Source: Clostridia bacterium
GTDB lineage: Bacteria > Bacillota > Clostridia > Oscillospirales > Acutalibacteraceae
Direction: 5' to 3'
Assembly: GCA_017442225.1 (NCBI GenBank)
Contig: JAFSAR010000023.1
Span: forward strand, 89,743-153,742
Length of the DNA: 64,000 nt
Shown piece after piece: positions 1-8,924 of the stretch (its first letter is position 1; each line of letters opens with the position of its first letter). The notes below the pieces were generated by a model. That model was not told the origin of the DNA and did not search any database. It saw nothing but the letters and a program-made list of their open reading frames with translations. Both the position numbers and the translations under genes were made by a program.

Positions 1-489
1 GGCAAATCATCGCTTATAAATAAAATTTTGAACCGCAAATCAATCGCGCGCGTAAGCTCTACCCCCGGCAAAACGGTTACAATCAATTTTTACCGTCTTG
101 ACGAATTCCGCTTGGTCGACCTCCCCGGCTACGGCTATGCGAAGGTTGCTGACCGTGACCGCGAGCGTTGGGCAGAATTGATGGAGGGATATTTCCGCAC
201 GGGCCGTAATATCAAACTTTGCTTACAGCTTATAGATATGCGCCACAAAGCCACCGAGTTTGACATTTCAATGCTTGAATTTTTGTCACATTTCAAAATT
301 CCGTACGCTGTGGTACTCACTAAGTGCGATAAACTGAATAAAACCGAGTTTAATAATCGTCTTAATTCCTTAAAGGAGGAATTGGGGGACCTTGGCGACG
401 GCATTACAATTATTCCGTTTAGCGCGCTTAAAGGCACGGGTGCCGAGGACGTGCGAAAAGCAGTAGAAATTGCTATAGAGGAAAACTAA
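1..489 (+). CDS. engB: Ribosome-biogenesis GTPase EngB/YsxC, 5'-truncated by window edge
   Basis: The reading frame is open from base 1 and begins inside the P-loop (GKSSLINKIL), so the start codon and the first part of the Walker A motif lie outside the window; 162 residues are visible. G-domain motifs follow in order: the switch I region with STPGKT, the G3 motif DLPGYGYAK, the G4 motif TKCDK, and the G5 Ser-Ala in FSALKGTG. The YGYA after DLPG is typical of the EngB/YihA family. EngB is a small TRAFAC GTPase needed for late 50S subunit assembly in the cytoplasm. In many Firmicutes it follows lon or clpX, which cannot be seen here. Confidence 0.96.
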   Translation, partial: GKSSLINKILNRKSIARVSSTPGKTVTINFYRLDEFRLVDLPGYGYAKVADRDRERWAELMEGYFRTGRNIKLCLQLIDMRHKATEFDISMLEFLSHFKIPYAVVLTKCDKLNKTEFNNRLNSLKEELGDLGDGITIIPFSALKGTGAEDVRKAVEIAIEEN

Positions 490-527
490 AAGGAATATGC
501 AATCTCAACGGCGAAGCGAGTTTTTTA

Positions 528-546
528 TTTGCATAGGCTATGCAAA
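528..546. repeat. Short palindrome after engB
   Basis: TTTGCATA (528-535) and TATGCAAA (539-546) form an 8-bp perfect inverted repeat with a 3-base loop. No T-tract follows on the plus strand, so it is not a convincing terminator. The rest of 490-620 shows no supportable gene. Confidence 0.35.
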
Positions 547-623
547 ATCCGATGACAAATTAGACGGCAAAAGCAAAAAAATTCAGATGAGCTTGTGAGT
601 TATAAATGAATTTGAATAGATAA

Positions 624-657
624 ATACAAAAAGCGGACGACCATTGGTCGTCCGCTT
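624..657 (-). terminator. Rho-independent terminator of the rubrerythrin gene
   Basis: A perfect 12-bp stem (631-642 with 646-657, core GCGGACGACC/GGTCGTCCGC) and a 3-base loop are followed on the minus strand by a T-rich tract read from 634 down to 624. It could also slow transcription arriving from engB, but the plus-strand T-tract is poor. The stem resembles the dispersed palindromes at 668-695 and 11771-11792. Confidence 0.7.
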
Positions 658-667
658 ATACTATAAA

Positions 668-695
668 CATCGCGACGAGCAAGCCCGTCGCGATG
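668..695. repeat. GC-rich palindromic element
   Basis: CATCGCGACG (668-677) pairs perfectly with CGTCGCGATG (686-695) across an 8-base loop. It sits between the rubrerythrin stop codon and the terminator hairpin, with no T-tract on either side. It is probably a dispersed palindromic unit rather than a second terminator. Confidence 0.5.
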
Positions 696-714
696 CGATA
701 AAATTTGGTTTTAA

Positions 715-1263
715 TCAATAATTCTTTGCGTTGATTTCAAAGTATGCCTTTGGATGTGCGCAAACGGGGCACATTTCGGGCGCCTTTGTACCTACTACAA
801 TATGACCACAGTTGCGACATTCCCAAACCTTAACTTCGCTTCTCTCAAAAACTTGTGCTGTTTCTACGTTGTTAAGAAGTGCGCGATAACGTTCTTCGTG
901 GTGTTTTTCAATCTCGGCTACCATTCTGAATTTTGCGGCAAGCTCTTTAAAGCCTTCCGCTTCTGCTGTTTCTGCAAAACCAGCGTACATATCGGTCCAC
1001 TCATAGTTTTCGCCCTCTGCTCCAGAAAGCAAATTTTCTGCTGTATCGCCAAGGCCGTTTAATTCTTTAAACCACATTTTTGCGTGTTCTTTTTCGTTGT
1101 CGGCAGTCTTCTGGAAAAGAGCGGCAATCTGCTCAAAGCCCTCTTTTTTTGCCTTTGACGCAAAGTATGTGTATTTGTTGCGAGCCTCTGACTCACCGCT
1201 GAAAGCAGCCATAAGGTTCTTTTCGGTCTGGGTGCCTGAATATTTGTTAGGTTTTACTGACAT
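715..1263 (-). CDS. rbr: Rubrerythrin
   Basis: Protein of 182 residues with an N-terminal ferritin-like four-helix domain carrying the di-iron ligand clusters ([10 protein letters not shown] near residue 24, EKEHAKMW near 58, [13 protein letters not shown] near 120) and a C-terminal rubredoxin-type Fe(Cys)4 knuckle (CRNCG and CPVC). Rubrerythrins are cytoplasmic NADH-linked peroxidases that protect anaerobes from hydrogen peroxide. The frame extends 21 codons upstream, but the ATG at 1263 has AGGAGG 9 bases ahead and gives the normal family N terminus, so it is chosen. The gene is monocistronic, divergent from pth, and has its own promoter and terminator. Confidence 0.96.
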   Translation of the reverse strand: MSVKPNKYSGTQTEKNLMAAFSGESEARNKYTYFASKAKKEGFEQIAALFQKTADNEKEHAKMWFKELNGLGDTAENLLSGAEGENYEWTDMYAGFAETAEAEGFKELAAKFRMVAEIEKHHEERYRALLNNVETAQVFERSEVKVWECRNCGHIVVGTKAPEMCPVCAHPKAYFEINAKNY

Positions 1264-1293
1264 TGGTAAATTCCTCCTTTTTTTGATAATAAT

Positions 1294-1322
1294 AGTATAT
1301 ATCTTTTTTTGCAAATTATCAA
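1294..1322 (-). promoter_or_regulatory. Sigma-A-type promoter of rubrerythrin
   Basis: On the minus strand TTGATA (1317-1322) and TATACT (1294-1299) are separated by 17 bases, about 35 bases upstream of the chosen ATG. I could not identify a PerR or similar operator with confidence. Confidence 0.6.
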
Positions 1323-1333
1323 GCATATTATTC

Positions 1334-1362
1334 TTGAATAAATTTATGTCTTGTGGTAATAT
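1334..1362 (+). promoter_or_regulatory. Putative promoter of pth-mfd
   Basis: TTGAAT (1334-1339), a 17-base spacer and TAATAT (1357-1362) lie just upstream of the pth start. The predicted transcript would have only about a 10-base leader, so the assignment is tentative. Confidence 0.4.
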
Positions 1363-1378
1363 ATTTTCGGTGATAAAA

Positions 1379-1972
1379 ATGTTTTTAAAAAAGGCTACAG
1401 GTAGCTTTGATTATCTTGTTGTAGGCCTCGGTAACCCGGGCAAAGAGTACGAAAATACCCGTCATAACGCGGGTTTTGTTGCGGCTGATATTCTGGCTGA
1501 TAAGTTCAATATAAATCTTTCAAAGAATAAGTTTGACGCGATTTATGGCGATGGAACTATTGCGGGAGCGCGTGTAATTGTGGAAAAACCGCAGACCTTT
1601 ATGAATTTGTCGGGCAGGGCGGTGCAAAAAATATCGGCATTTTATAAGATACCGAAAGAGAAAATCATAGTTATGCACGACGACGTTTCGCTCGATGTGG
1701 GAAAGATAAGAATTCGCCGCAAGGGAAGCTCGGGAGGACAGAAGGGTCTTGCTAACATAATCGAGCTTATGGGCAGCGAGGAAATTCCCCGCATAAAAAT
1801 AGGCGTCGGCGCAAAACCGCACCCTGATTATGATATGAAGGATTGGGTGTTGGGGCATATCCCCGCCGAGCAGCAAGCCGATTTTAAAACCGCTTGCGAA
1901 AACGCGGCAAAGGCTGTTGAAGAGATTATAGCCCGCGGCATTGACTCGGCTATGAACAAATACAGCAAATAA
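1379..1972 (+). CDS. pth: Peptidyl-tRNA hydrolase
   Basis: 197 residues starting at the ATG preceded by GGTGAT; the frame is open further upstream, but that stretch overlaps the rubrerythrin promoter and has no family similarity. Diagnostic features are [18 protein letters not shown] near residue 13 (contains the catalytic His), the MNLSG segment, and [25 protein letters not shown] near 100. The enzyme hydrolyses the ester bond of peptidyl-tRNA released from stalled ribosomes. It lies 6 bases upstream of mfd, the common pth-mfd order in Firmicutes, so the two are probably co-transcribed. Confidence 0.97.
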   Translation: MFLKKATGSFDYLVVGLGNPGKEYENTRHNAGFVAADILADKFNINLSKNKFDAIYGDGTIAGARVIVEKPQTFMNLSGRAVQKISAFYKIPKEKIIVMHDDVSLDVGKIRIRRKGSSGGQKGLANIIELMGSEEIPRIKIGVGAKPHPDYDMKDWVLGHIPAEQQADFKTACENAAKAVEEIIARGIDSAMNKYSK

Positions 1973-1978
1973 TTTTGT

Positions 1979-4900
1979 ATGAAATGTTTGTTTAATATAC
2001 TTAAAACCGAGCCTGATTACGCGCGAATGTTAAAGGCGGTGCAAAACGGCGATTTGCCGCTTGCCGCAAGCGGTCTGTCGGGGGTGCACAAGGCCTTTGT
2101 AACAGCGTCGCTTGTAACCCATACGGGCAAAAAGGCGGTGGTTATAACCCACGACGAGCCGTCGGCGGTAAGTTTAAAAAATGACCTTACGGCAATGGGA
2201 CTTAACGCGCTGCTTTTTCACACCCGTGATTACAACACCACGCGTATGACAGGCTACTCAAAAGAATACGAGCACAAGCGCATTGACACCCTATCAAGAG
2301 TTCTTGATGGGGCTTTTGACGTGGTTGTAATGCCTATCGACGCCGCAGTTCAGTACACCGTACCGCCCGAGATTTTGTCAGAAAATATAATTACCGTAAC
2401 TGGCGCCGACATACTTGATATACAGCAGTTTTGTGACGCTTTAGTCTGTGCAGGTTACGTCCGCAGCGATTTGTGCGAGGGCGTAGGTCAGTTTGCCGTG
2501 CGCGGCGGAATAATCGACGTTTTTGCAACGGGCAGTGAAAACCCCGTAAGAATAGAGCTGTGGGGCGATGAGGTTGACAGCCTGTCCTATTTTGATATAG
2601 CAACGCAGCGTCGAACGGAAAATATCGACAGCATTAAAATTTATCCCGCAAACGAACTTCCCTTTAAAGCCGAAGAACTTGCGCAAAAAATAGAGGATTA
2701 TTTAAAATCAACCAAAAAACTCACCGATAAAATGCGTGAATTTTTGCAAAACGATATCGAAAGATTAAAATCAGGGCTCTCGGTGTCGCCCGACTTGTAT
2801 ATACCTTTTCTTTATGACAACGTGGGCACGGTGTTTGATTATTTTAACGATACAATTACCGTGGTTTGTGAGTCGGGCAATATAAACGAGCGGCTCAAAA
2901 GTATTTTTGATATTGAAAAAGAGGATATAACCGCGTTGCTTGAAAGCGGAGGTATTTGCCCAAAATCTGCAAAGCTGCGTCTTGGTGCCGCAGAGCTACA
3001 AACAAAATTTGCAACCGCTTTATATTTTGAAAATTTTCCGCGCGCGTCTTATGAGATATCGCTAAAAGGGCTTACAACCTTTAATTTTAAGCGCTCTACC
3101 GCATGGGGCGGCGATATCAACGTGCTGTGCGAGGATATTTCCTATATTACCCATATAAAAGGTATCGCGGTTATTTTGGCGGGTGAGCCGAAGACCGCAA
3201 GAGTGCTCTCTGGCGAGCTTTGTGACCGCGGCATAAACGCCGCTTATCTTGAAAATCCCGAAGCCTTACCGCAAAGCGGTGTGTTTGTGTTCTCGGGCGG
3301 TCTGTCGGGCGGCTTTGAGATACCAAGCGCCAAACTAAGCGTGATTACGCATAGGCATATTGCCGCCGAAGGTAAGCTCATACGGCGCCGCCACAAAGAC
3401 GGCAAGCAAATCAACTCGCTTGAAGAACTGCATCGCGGAGATTACGTTGTTCACGCGTCCCACGGCATAGGAATTTTTGATGGCATAAACCGAATTAAAA
3501 ACGGTAACATCACCAAGGATTATATAAAAATCAAGTACGCAGGCAGCGATATACTCTACGTTCCTGTAACACAACTTGACTTGGTTTCTAAATATATTGG
3601 CGCGGCAGAGGACAGCGGCATAAAGCTTAATAAACTCGGTGGCAGCGAGTGGCAAAAAACACGCGCGCGTGTAAAACGTGCCGTAAAAGATATGGCAAAG
3701 CAGCTCACCGCTTTATATGCCAAGCGTATGACGACAAAGGGCTATGCCTTTAGCGAGGATACCGACCTGCAAAGCGGTTTTGAAAGCCGTTTTGAATATG
3801 AGGAAACCGATGACCAGCTGCGTTGTATTGATGAAATCAAACGCGATATGCAGCGCGATGTGCCTATGGACCGTCTGCTATGCGGTGACGTTGGTTTTGG
3901 CAAGACTGAGGTGGCTTTGCGTGCCGCCTTTAAGTGCGTAAGCGAGGGCAAACAGTGCGCGCTGCTTGTTCCCACTACTATACTCGCCATGCAGCACTAT
4001 AACACAGTTATCCGACGTTTTGGCGATTTGCCGCTTAACGTCCGACTGCTTAACCGATTTGTGCCCAAGCGCGAGCAGGAAAAAACCGTTGCGGGACTGA
4101 AATCAGGCAGAGTGGATATGGTAGTCGGCACGCACCGACTTATTTCAAAAGACGTTACCTTTAAAAATATTGGTCTTGTAATTATCGACGAAGAGCAGCG
4201 TTTTGGTGTGGCGCAAAAAGAAAGGCTGAAAGAATTATATCCCTTTGTGGATATACTCACTCTTTCGGCAACGCCGATACCGCGTACGCTCAATATGGCG
4301 ATGAGCGGACTTCGCGATATGTCTTCTATCGACGAGGCACCGAGTGACCGACACCCTGTGCAGACCTACGTGTTAGAGCAAAATGACGGCGTACTTATTG
4401 ATGCTGTAAATAAAGAACTGCGTCGTGGCGGTCAGGTGTATTACCTGCACAACCGCGTCGAGAGTATTGCTCAACGCGCCGCAAAGCTAAAGCAGCTTTT
4501 GCCCGAGGCGCGCATAGGTATAGCTCACGGTAAGATGAGCGAGGACGAACTAAGTGATATTTGGCAAAAACTGCTTGAACACGAAATTGATATACTTGTT
4601 TGCACCACCATAATTGAAACAGGGGTCGACGTGCCAAACGCCAATACCCTTATAATTGAGGATGCCGACCGTTTCGGGCTGTCGCAGCTGCATCAGCTGC
4701 GTGGTAGAGTAGGTCGTTCACCGCGACGCGCGTATGCATATTTTTGTTTCCGTCGCGGCAGGGAACTAAGCGAGGTAGCGTCAAAGCGTCTTGAGGCGAT
4801 AAGGCAGTTTACCGAATTTGGCTCGGGCTTTAAAATCGCTATGCGCGACCTTGAAATACGGGGTGCCGGCAGCATTTTAGGCGGCGAACAGCACGGTAAT

Positions 4901-5407
4901 ATGGAGGCTGTAGGTTACGATATGTACCTAAAATTACTTGCCGACGCCGTCAACGAGGAAAAGGGTATAGAATCACACGAGGATTTAAATTGTACCGTCG
5001 ACCTTAACATTTCGGCTCATATTCCCGAGCGATATATCGAATCTCTACCCGCGCGTCTTGGAATTTACCGCCGCATTGCTGATATCCGCGACGACGGTGA
5101 CGCTGCGGACGTTATCGACGAGCTGTGCGACCGTTTTGGCGAGCCGCCACGCGCTGTTATGGGGCTGATTGAGATATCCCTGCTTCGCAGTCGCGCGTCG
5201 GGGGCGGGGATTACCGAGATCACAGGCACACCGACTACAGCGGTATTGCACACGGTAAAAATCGACGAAAAAGTGGCGTCGCGCCTTGCTGATGAATTTA
5301 AAGCTTCCTTTACCTTGTCAACCTCGGGCGCCCCTGCGTATATAATACGGCTTGCAAACGGACTTAAACTTACTGATGTCGTATCGCGGCTTTCAAAGAT
5401 TTTGTAA
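1979..5407 (+). CDS. mfd: Transcription-repair coupling factor Mfd
   Basis: 1142 residues, normal full length. The N-terminal third is the UvrB-homology module. The RNA-polymerase-interacting (CarD-like) domain begins near residue 481 (HRGDYVVHASHGIGIFDG). The translocase follows with Walker A GDVGFGKTE near 636, Walker B DEEQRF near 737, the SATPIPRTL motif and the RecG-like QLHQLRGRVGRS motif, and a C-terminal TRCF domain follows. Mfd pushes stalled RNA polymerase off lesions and recruits UvrA. It begins 6 bases after pth with no separate promoter seen. Confidence 0.98.
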   Translation: MKCLFNILKTEPDYARMLKAVQNGDLPLAASGLSGVHKAFVTASLVTHTGKKAVVITHDEPSAVSLKNDLTAMGLNALLFHTRDYNTTRMTGYSKEYEHKRIDTLSRVLDGAFDVVVMPIDAAVQYTVPPEILSENIITVTGADILDIQQFCDALVCAGYVRSDLCEGVGQFAVRGGIIDVFATGSENPVRIELWGDEVDSLSYFDIATQRRTENIDSIKIYPANELPFKAEELAQKIEDYLKSTKKLTDKMREFLQNDIERLKSGLSVSPDLYIPFLYDNVGTVFDYFNDTITVVCESGNINERLKSIFDIEKEDITALLESGGICPKSAKLRLGAAELQTKFATALYFENFPRASYEISLKGLTTFNFKRSTAWGGDINVLCEDISYITHIKGIAVILAGEPKTARVLSGELCDRGINAAYLENPEALPQSGVFVFSGGLSGGFEIPSAKLSVITHRHIAAEGKLIRRRHKDGKQINSLEELHRGDYVVHASHGIGIFDGINRIKNGNITKDYIKIKYAGSDILYVPVTQLDLVSKYIGAAEDSGIKLNKLGGSEWQKTRARVKRAVKDMAKQLTALYAKRMTTKGYAFSEDTDLQSGFESRFEYEETDDQLRCIDEIKRDMQRDVPMDRLLCGDVGFGKTEVALRAAFKCVSEGKQCALLVPTTILAMQHYNTVIRRFGDLPLNVRLLNRFVPKREQEKTVAGLKSGRVDMVVGTHRLISKDVTFKNIGLVIIDEEQRFGVAQKERLKELYPFVDILTLSATPIPRTLNMAMSGLRDMSSIDEAPSDRHPVQTYVLEQNDGVLIDAVNKELRRGGQVYYLHNRVESIAQRAAKLKQLLPEARIGIAHGKMSEDELSDIWQKLLEHEIDILVCTTIIETGVDVPNANTLIIEDADRFGLSQLHQLRGRVGRSPRRAYAYFCFRRGRELSEVASKRLEAIRQFTEFGSGFKIAMRDLEIRGAGSILGGEQHGNMEAVGYDMYLKLLADAVNEEKGIESHEDLNCTVDLNISAHIPERYIESLPARLGIYRRIADIRDDGDAADVIDELCDRFGEPPRAVMGLIEISLLRSRASGAGITEITGTPTTAVLHTVKIDEKVASRLADEFKASFTLSTSGAPAYIIRLANGLKLTDVVSRLSKIL

Positions 5408-5426
5408 AATCGTTTACAATTTCGTA

Positions 5427-5455
5427 TAGACTTTTTCTAAATTATGTTATATAAT
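5427..5455 (+). promoter_or_regulatory. Putative promoter of the lipoprotein gene
   Basis: TAGACT (5427-5432), a 17-base spacer and a consensus TATAAT (5450-5455) lie 35 bases upstream of the lipoprotein ATG. The -35 box is weak. Confidence 0.45.
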
Positions 5456-5489
5456 TATTTTAATATAAAAAATTAAGGAGAATTTTAAA

Positions 5490-6575
5490 ATGAATACCTT
5501 AAAAAGAATATTTGCAACAGCACTTTGCTTGTTGCTAATACTTACCTGCCTTGCGGGATGTCACCAAAAAGGCGAGATAGCAGTAAAAATAGGCGACGTT
5601 GAGTTTACGTCGGGTTATTATGCTTGCGCGCTTGTTTTTTCTGACAATGAAGCTCGCGCTATGGTTGAGGAAGACCTTTCCGAAAAGGGAGACCTACCCG
5701 ATGAAATCAACTATTGGAATTATAAGGTTGAAGATACCGATTACGTAGAGTGGGTCCAAACCAATACACTTAACACTCTGAAAGATTTAGCTGCTGTTAA
5801 AACACTCTGCAAAGAGGCTGGTGTCCAGTTGGATGCAGAGACTATATCTCTGGCAGAAAGCAATGCCGATTATCTTTGGGATTCATACGGCTATTCTGCG
5901 CTTTTAGAGGGAAACGGCGTGAGTGAAACAACCTTTAGGCAGTATATGCAGGACACCTATCTTGCGGACACATATTTTGAACACATTTACGGTAAGGGCG
6001 GCGAAAAAGAAATTTCTGCCGACAAGCTAACCGAACAGCTTACAGGAAATTATGCGCTTGTAAATATCATCAAGGTTGATTTTTCAGGTCTTAAGGCCGA
6101 TCAGATTGCAGACAAAAAAGAACAACTTTCGGTTTACGAAACCGCACTTAAAAACGGCACCAAAACCTTTGAGGAAATTTATCTTGAATATAACGGAGTT
6201 TCCGCTGAGGATCACACCCACGAGGAAGTCGAGGAGGGTGAAAGCGAACCTCTCGACCACCACGCTACCGTTTTAGGCAGTGAGGATACCGATTATGCAT
6301 CTGATTACTATGAAGATGCAAAGGCAATGGCAACAGGTGAGGTTAAGGTTGTAACCAAAGACGAAAGCTCAATGGCGCTGATTGTTAAGCAGGATATAGT
6401 GGCTGACCCGTACTATATTGAAGAATTGGACACTACCTTGCGTAATGATATCGCAGGGGAAGATTATCAGGATGAAATCGCCGAGTACGGCGAAGGTCTT
6501 GATTGTGACGTAAACACGTCTTCCACAAAACAGTTTAAGGTTAAGAAAATAAAATATCCTGAAACCACCTACTAA
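5490..6575 (+). CDS. Putative lipoprotein, SurA/PrsA-like N-terminal region
   Basis: 361 residues with a lipoprotein signal: KR-containing n-region, hydrophobic stretch to residue 20 and lipobox LAGC, so the mature protein should be anchored outside the membrane. After the lipobox, IAVKIGDVEFTSGYYACAL resembles the opening of SurA/PrsA-type chaperones, and the position after mfd is where prsA-like foldases often sit in Clostridia. A clear parvulin catalytic core is not recognisable; an acidic, His-containing stretch (DHTHEEVEEGESEPLDHH, near residue 233) lies about where it would be. I regard it as a foldase-like or degenerate PPIase lipoprotein; the function is inferred. SD AAGGAG precedes the ATG. 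Confidence 0.7.
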   Translation: MNTLKRIFATALCLLLILTCLAGCHQKGEIAVKIGDVEFTSGYYACALVFSDNEARAMVEEDLSEKGDLPDEINYWNYKVEDTDYVEWVQTNTLNTLKDLAAVKTLCKEAGVQLDAETISLAESNADYLWDSYGYSALLEGNGVSETTFRQYMQDTYLADTYFEHIYGKGGEKEISADKLTEQLTGNYALVNIIKVDFSGLKADQIADKKEQLSVYETALKNGTKTFEEIYLEYNGVSAEDHTHEEVEEGESEPLDHHATVLGSEDTDYASDYYEDAKAMATGEVKVVTKDESSMALIVKQDIVADPYYIEELDTTLRNDIAGEDYQDEIAEYGEGLDCDVNTSSTKQFKVKKIKYPETTY

Positions 6576-6664
6576 TGCATAATTAACTAAAAAACAAACC
6601 TCTGCTTTATATTAAAAGCAGAGGTTTAATTATATAGTCATTGTAAATTGTGCATTATGCATTA
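6573..6664. repeat. Inverted-repeat element enclosing a terminator
   Basis: TAATGCATAAT (6573-6583) and ATTATGCATTA (6654-6664) form perfect 11-bp terminal inverted repeats around a 92-base segment. The left end abuts the lipoprotein stop and the right end overlaps the GH78 stop. Similar AT-rich GCATAATT-type sequence recurs at 58659-58846. This is consistent with a small non-coding MITE-like or palindromic intergenic unit. Confidence 0.5.
6596..6634. terminator. Bidirectional Rho-independent terminator
   Basis: AAACCTCTGCTTT (6596-6608) pairs with AAAGCAGAGGTTT (6615-6627), a 13-bp stem with a 6-base loop. It lies between two convergent genes, the lipoprotein (+) and GH78 (-). Flanking sequence is T-rich in the plus direction and moderately so in the minus direction. 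Confidence 0.75.
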
Positions 6665-8901
6665 ATAAGAGTGTATTCACCACTTGCTAACGGCTTTTCG
6701 ATACTGCCATCGGCAAAACGGTAGTTGTTCTGCGGCGAGATAACGCCTGTCATACCGTCGGGGACCGTAACGTTAAGGGTTACCTTGCCGTCACTCTTTG
6801 CCCAAGAAGCTTCAATCCTACCGAAGTTGCTGTCATAATAAGCGGCAGCATCGTTAAGATCGTTTACAATATGCGGCTTAATGTCAACACGGTTTAAATC
6901 ATCAAACGAGGGGTTATAGTCTATGCCTGCAAGAACCTTTACAAACCAGGCGGTGATGTCACCCCAGAAATGATGGTTCATAGAGTCGACAGGCTCTTTG
7001 GTAAAACGCTCCCACAAGGTGTTAAGACCAAGCTCAACAATATATCCGTAGGACGGAAAATCGGGGCGGGCAATCATTTTAAGCGCCAAATCGCTGTAGC
7101 CAAACTGTGACAGAACGTGGAAGATAACTCTTGCGCCCAAAACACCGCAATCGATATGCTCGTCAGATGACTTTATAAAGTCAAGCAGTCGCGTCATAGC
7201 CGCGGGCTTTTCGTCCTCTGTGAACACATTGTAAAATATTGCCATTGCCTGACATGTCTGACACGCGCCCTCTACTGTCATAGTATTAAAGTCGATAAGG
7301 TGCGCTCTGAATGCGTCACGGTACTGTTTTGCTATTGTCCGCGCAAAGTCAGCCTGCGCTTTTTGGTTGACAATGTCAAACATTGCCGCCATTTTATCGG
7401 CTATATCAATAGCCATAATGGTGTCTGTTACAACAAGAGGTGCTTTTATCTTGCCGTAACGCTCGCCTACATGGCACCAGTCGCCAAGACCAAATGAAAG
7501 TAGACCGTTTTCGTTATTACGAGTGGTGAGATAATGCAGATATTTTATAAACGCAGGGGTGCTTTCAAGTATTATCTGCTTATCGCCGCGGTATTTATAG
7601 TTAAAATACGGTAGATACGCAAGCGCACAGTCCCACGCGGGTCCGTTACCCCAACTAAAGCCCCAACCGCCTGTTGGAACAATACCCGGTAGCGCTCCTT
7701 TTGTGTCTTGCGCCTTGCATATATTGCGTATCCACTCGCGATTGCTGGTAGAAGAATCAAATTTAAGCAGCATCTGTTCGGCAGAAAGCGCCGCGTCGGC
7801 AGTCCAGCCGTTCTTTTCGCGCTGAGGGCAGTCGGTCGGGAAGTAGTAAAAGTTTGCAAGGTCTGAGCGTAATGTCATATCCTGTAATGCGGCAAGAGTT
7901 TTGTCGCTTGTAGTAAAACCACCGCACATTTTAAGGTCGGAATTCATAACAAGGTATGTAAGTAGCTCAGGCGTAGCCTGTTGTTCGGTAATGCCTGTTA
8001 CCGTTACATACTGAAAACCGTGATAGGTAAATGACGGGGTATATGTTTCAACACCTTCACCGCAACAGGTATATATATCATTGTGAACATATTGCTTATC
8101 AAAGGGCCAGTTTTTTCCGTCATTATTACGTGGAAACCAAATATACTCAATATCCATTTTGCCGTCAATTAGCAACTCGCCGTGACGAAGTTCAATACGT
8201 TGGTCTTTTTCGCCCTTTACGGTAAGACGGCAAACACCCGCGCAGTTTTGACCGAAATCATATAGATAACCATCATCAAGCTTTGTAATTGACACAGGCT
8301 TTAACTCTTTTTGAATTTTTATTGGCTCTGCCTCGCAAACACGTATTTCACCGCGAGGTGTAGCGGCGACAAGCGCGTTATCCCAAGCACTGTCGTCAAA
8401 ATCTACGGTATTCCAGCCGTCAATCGCAAGATTTGCATTATAATGCTCACCAAAGCGATAATCGTCAAAGGTGATTGCCGATGGCGCAGTTTTAAAGCTG
8501 CTGTCGCTTTCGATGCATAAATCGCCGCAGGTAAGCTGTAATGCAAAGTGCGGAGCGCTGCGAAATACCGCTTTGTCAAAATCCCATATATGACCACCGA
8601 GATTATTGACAAAACCGTTGCCGAGCATCACGCCGATAACATTTTTGCCTTTGTTCAGATTAACGGTGTAATCGTCTTCGTAAACAATATCGTCGGGGTT
8701 GCTAATATATGGCGCCAATGCGCCTTTTGTAATGTCTTCACCGTTTATAAAAAGTTTATAAAAGCCGCAGGCGGCAATTTTTATTTGCGCTTCTGCGGCT
8801 GTATCGATGGTGAAAACCTTTCTATAATACGGAGCCGCTACAAATTTTTCGTTAGTAGTAAATTGGTTTGTGGCTTTTATAAAGCATTTAGGAAATTTCA
8901 T
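6655..8901 (-). CDS. GH78-family alpha-L-rhamnosidase-like glycosidase
   Basis: 748 residues. The N-terminal half is beta-sandwich-like (CGFYKLFINGEDITKGALAPY, typical of the bacterial rhamnosidase N-terminal domain). The catalytic (alpha/alpha)6 barrel carries the GH78 signature FPTDCPQREKNGWTADAA near residue 354, and later GLGDWC and NTLWERF; the C-terminal beta domain follows. GH78 enzymes remove terminal L-rhamnose from glycosides, pectic side chains and bacterial polysaccharides by inversion. There is no signal peptide, so it should act on imported oligosaccharides or glycosides. It is the last gene of the nagB-kinase-mutarotase operon. Substrate specificity cannot be read from sequence. 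SD TAGGTG precedes the ATG. Confidence 0.88.
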   Translation of the reverse strand: MKFPKCFIKATNQFTTNEKFVAAPYYRKVFTIDTAAEAQIKIAACGFYKLFINGEDITKGALAPYISNPDDIVYEDDYTVNLNKGKNVIGVMLGNGFVNNLGGHIWDFDKAVFRSAPHFALQLTCGDLCIESDSSFKTAPSAITFDDYRFGEHYNANLAIDGWNTVDFDDSAWDNALVAATPRGEIRVCEAEPIKIQKELKPVSITKLDDGYLYDFGQNCAGVCRLTVKGEKDQRIELRHGELLIDGKMDIEYIWFPRNNDGKNWPFDKQYVHNDIYTCCGEGVETYTPSFTYHGFQYVTVTGITEQQATPELLTYLVMNSDLKMCGGFTTSDKTLAALQDMTLRSDLANFYYFPTDCPQREKNGWTADAALSAEQMLLKFDSSTSNREWIRNICKAQDTKGALPGIVPTGGWGFSWGNGPAWDCALAYLPYFNYKYRGDKQIILESTPAFIKYLHYLTTRNNENGLLSFGLGDWCHVGERYGKIKAPLVVTDTIMAIDIADKMAAMFDIVNQKAQADFARTIAKQYRDAFRAHLIDFNTMTVEGACQTCQAMAIFYNVFTEDEKPAAMTRLLDFIKSSDEHIDCGVLGARVIFHVLSQFGYSDLALKMIARPDFPSYGYIVELGLNTLWERFTKEPVDSMNHHFWGDITAWFVKVLAGIDYNPSFDDLNRVDIKPHIVNDLNDAAAYYDSNFGRIEASWAKSDGKVTLNVTVPDGMTGVISPQNNYRFADGSIEKPLASGEYTLINA

Positions 8902-8924
8902 AGTTCACACCTACTGTATTAAGT

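Noticed and set aside
668..695. Second hairpin after rubrerythrin as a terminator
   Set aside because: No T-tract on either strand; classed as a repeat.
754..1062. Plus-strand frame opposite rubrerythrin
   Set aside because: Antisense shadow; Cys/Phe-rich translation with no SD.
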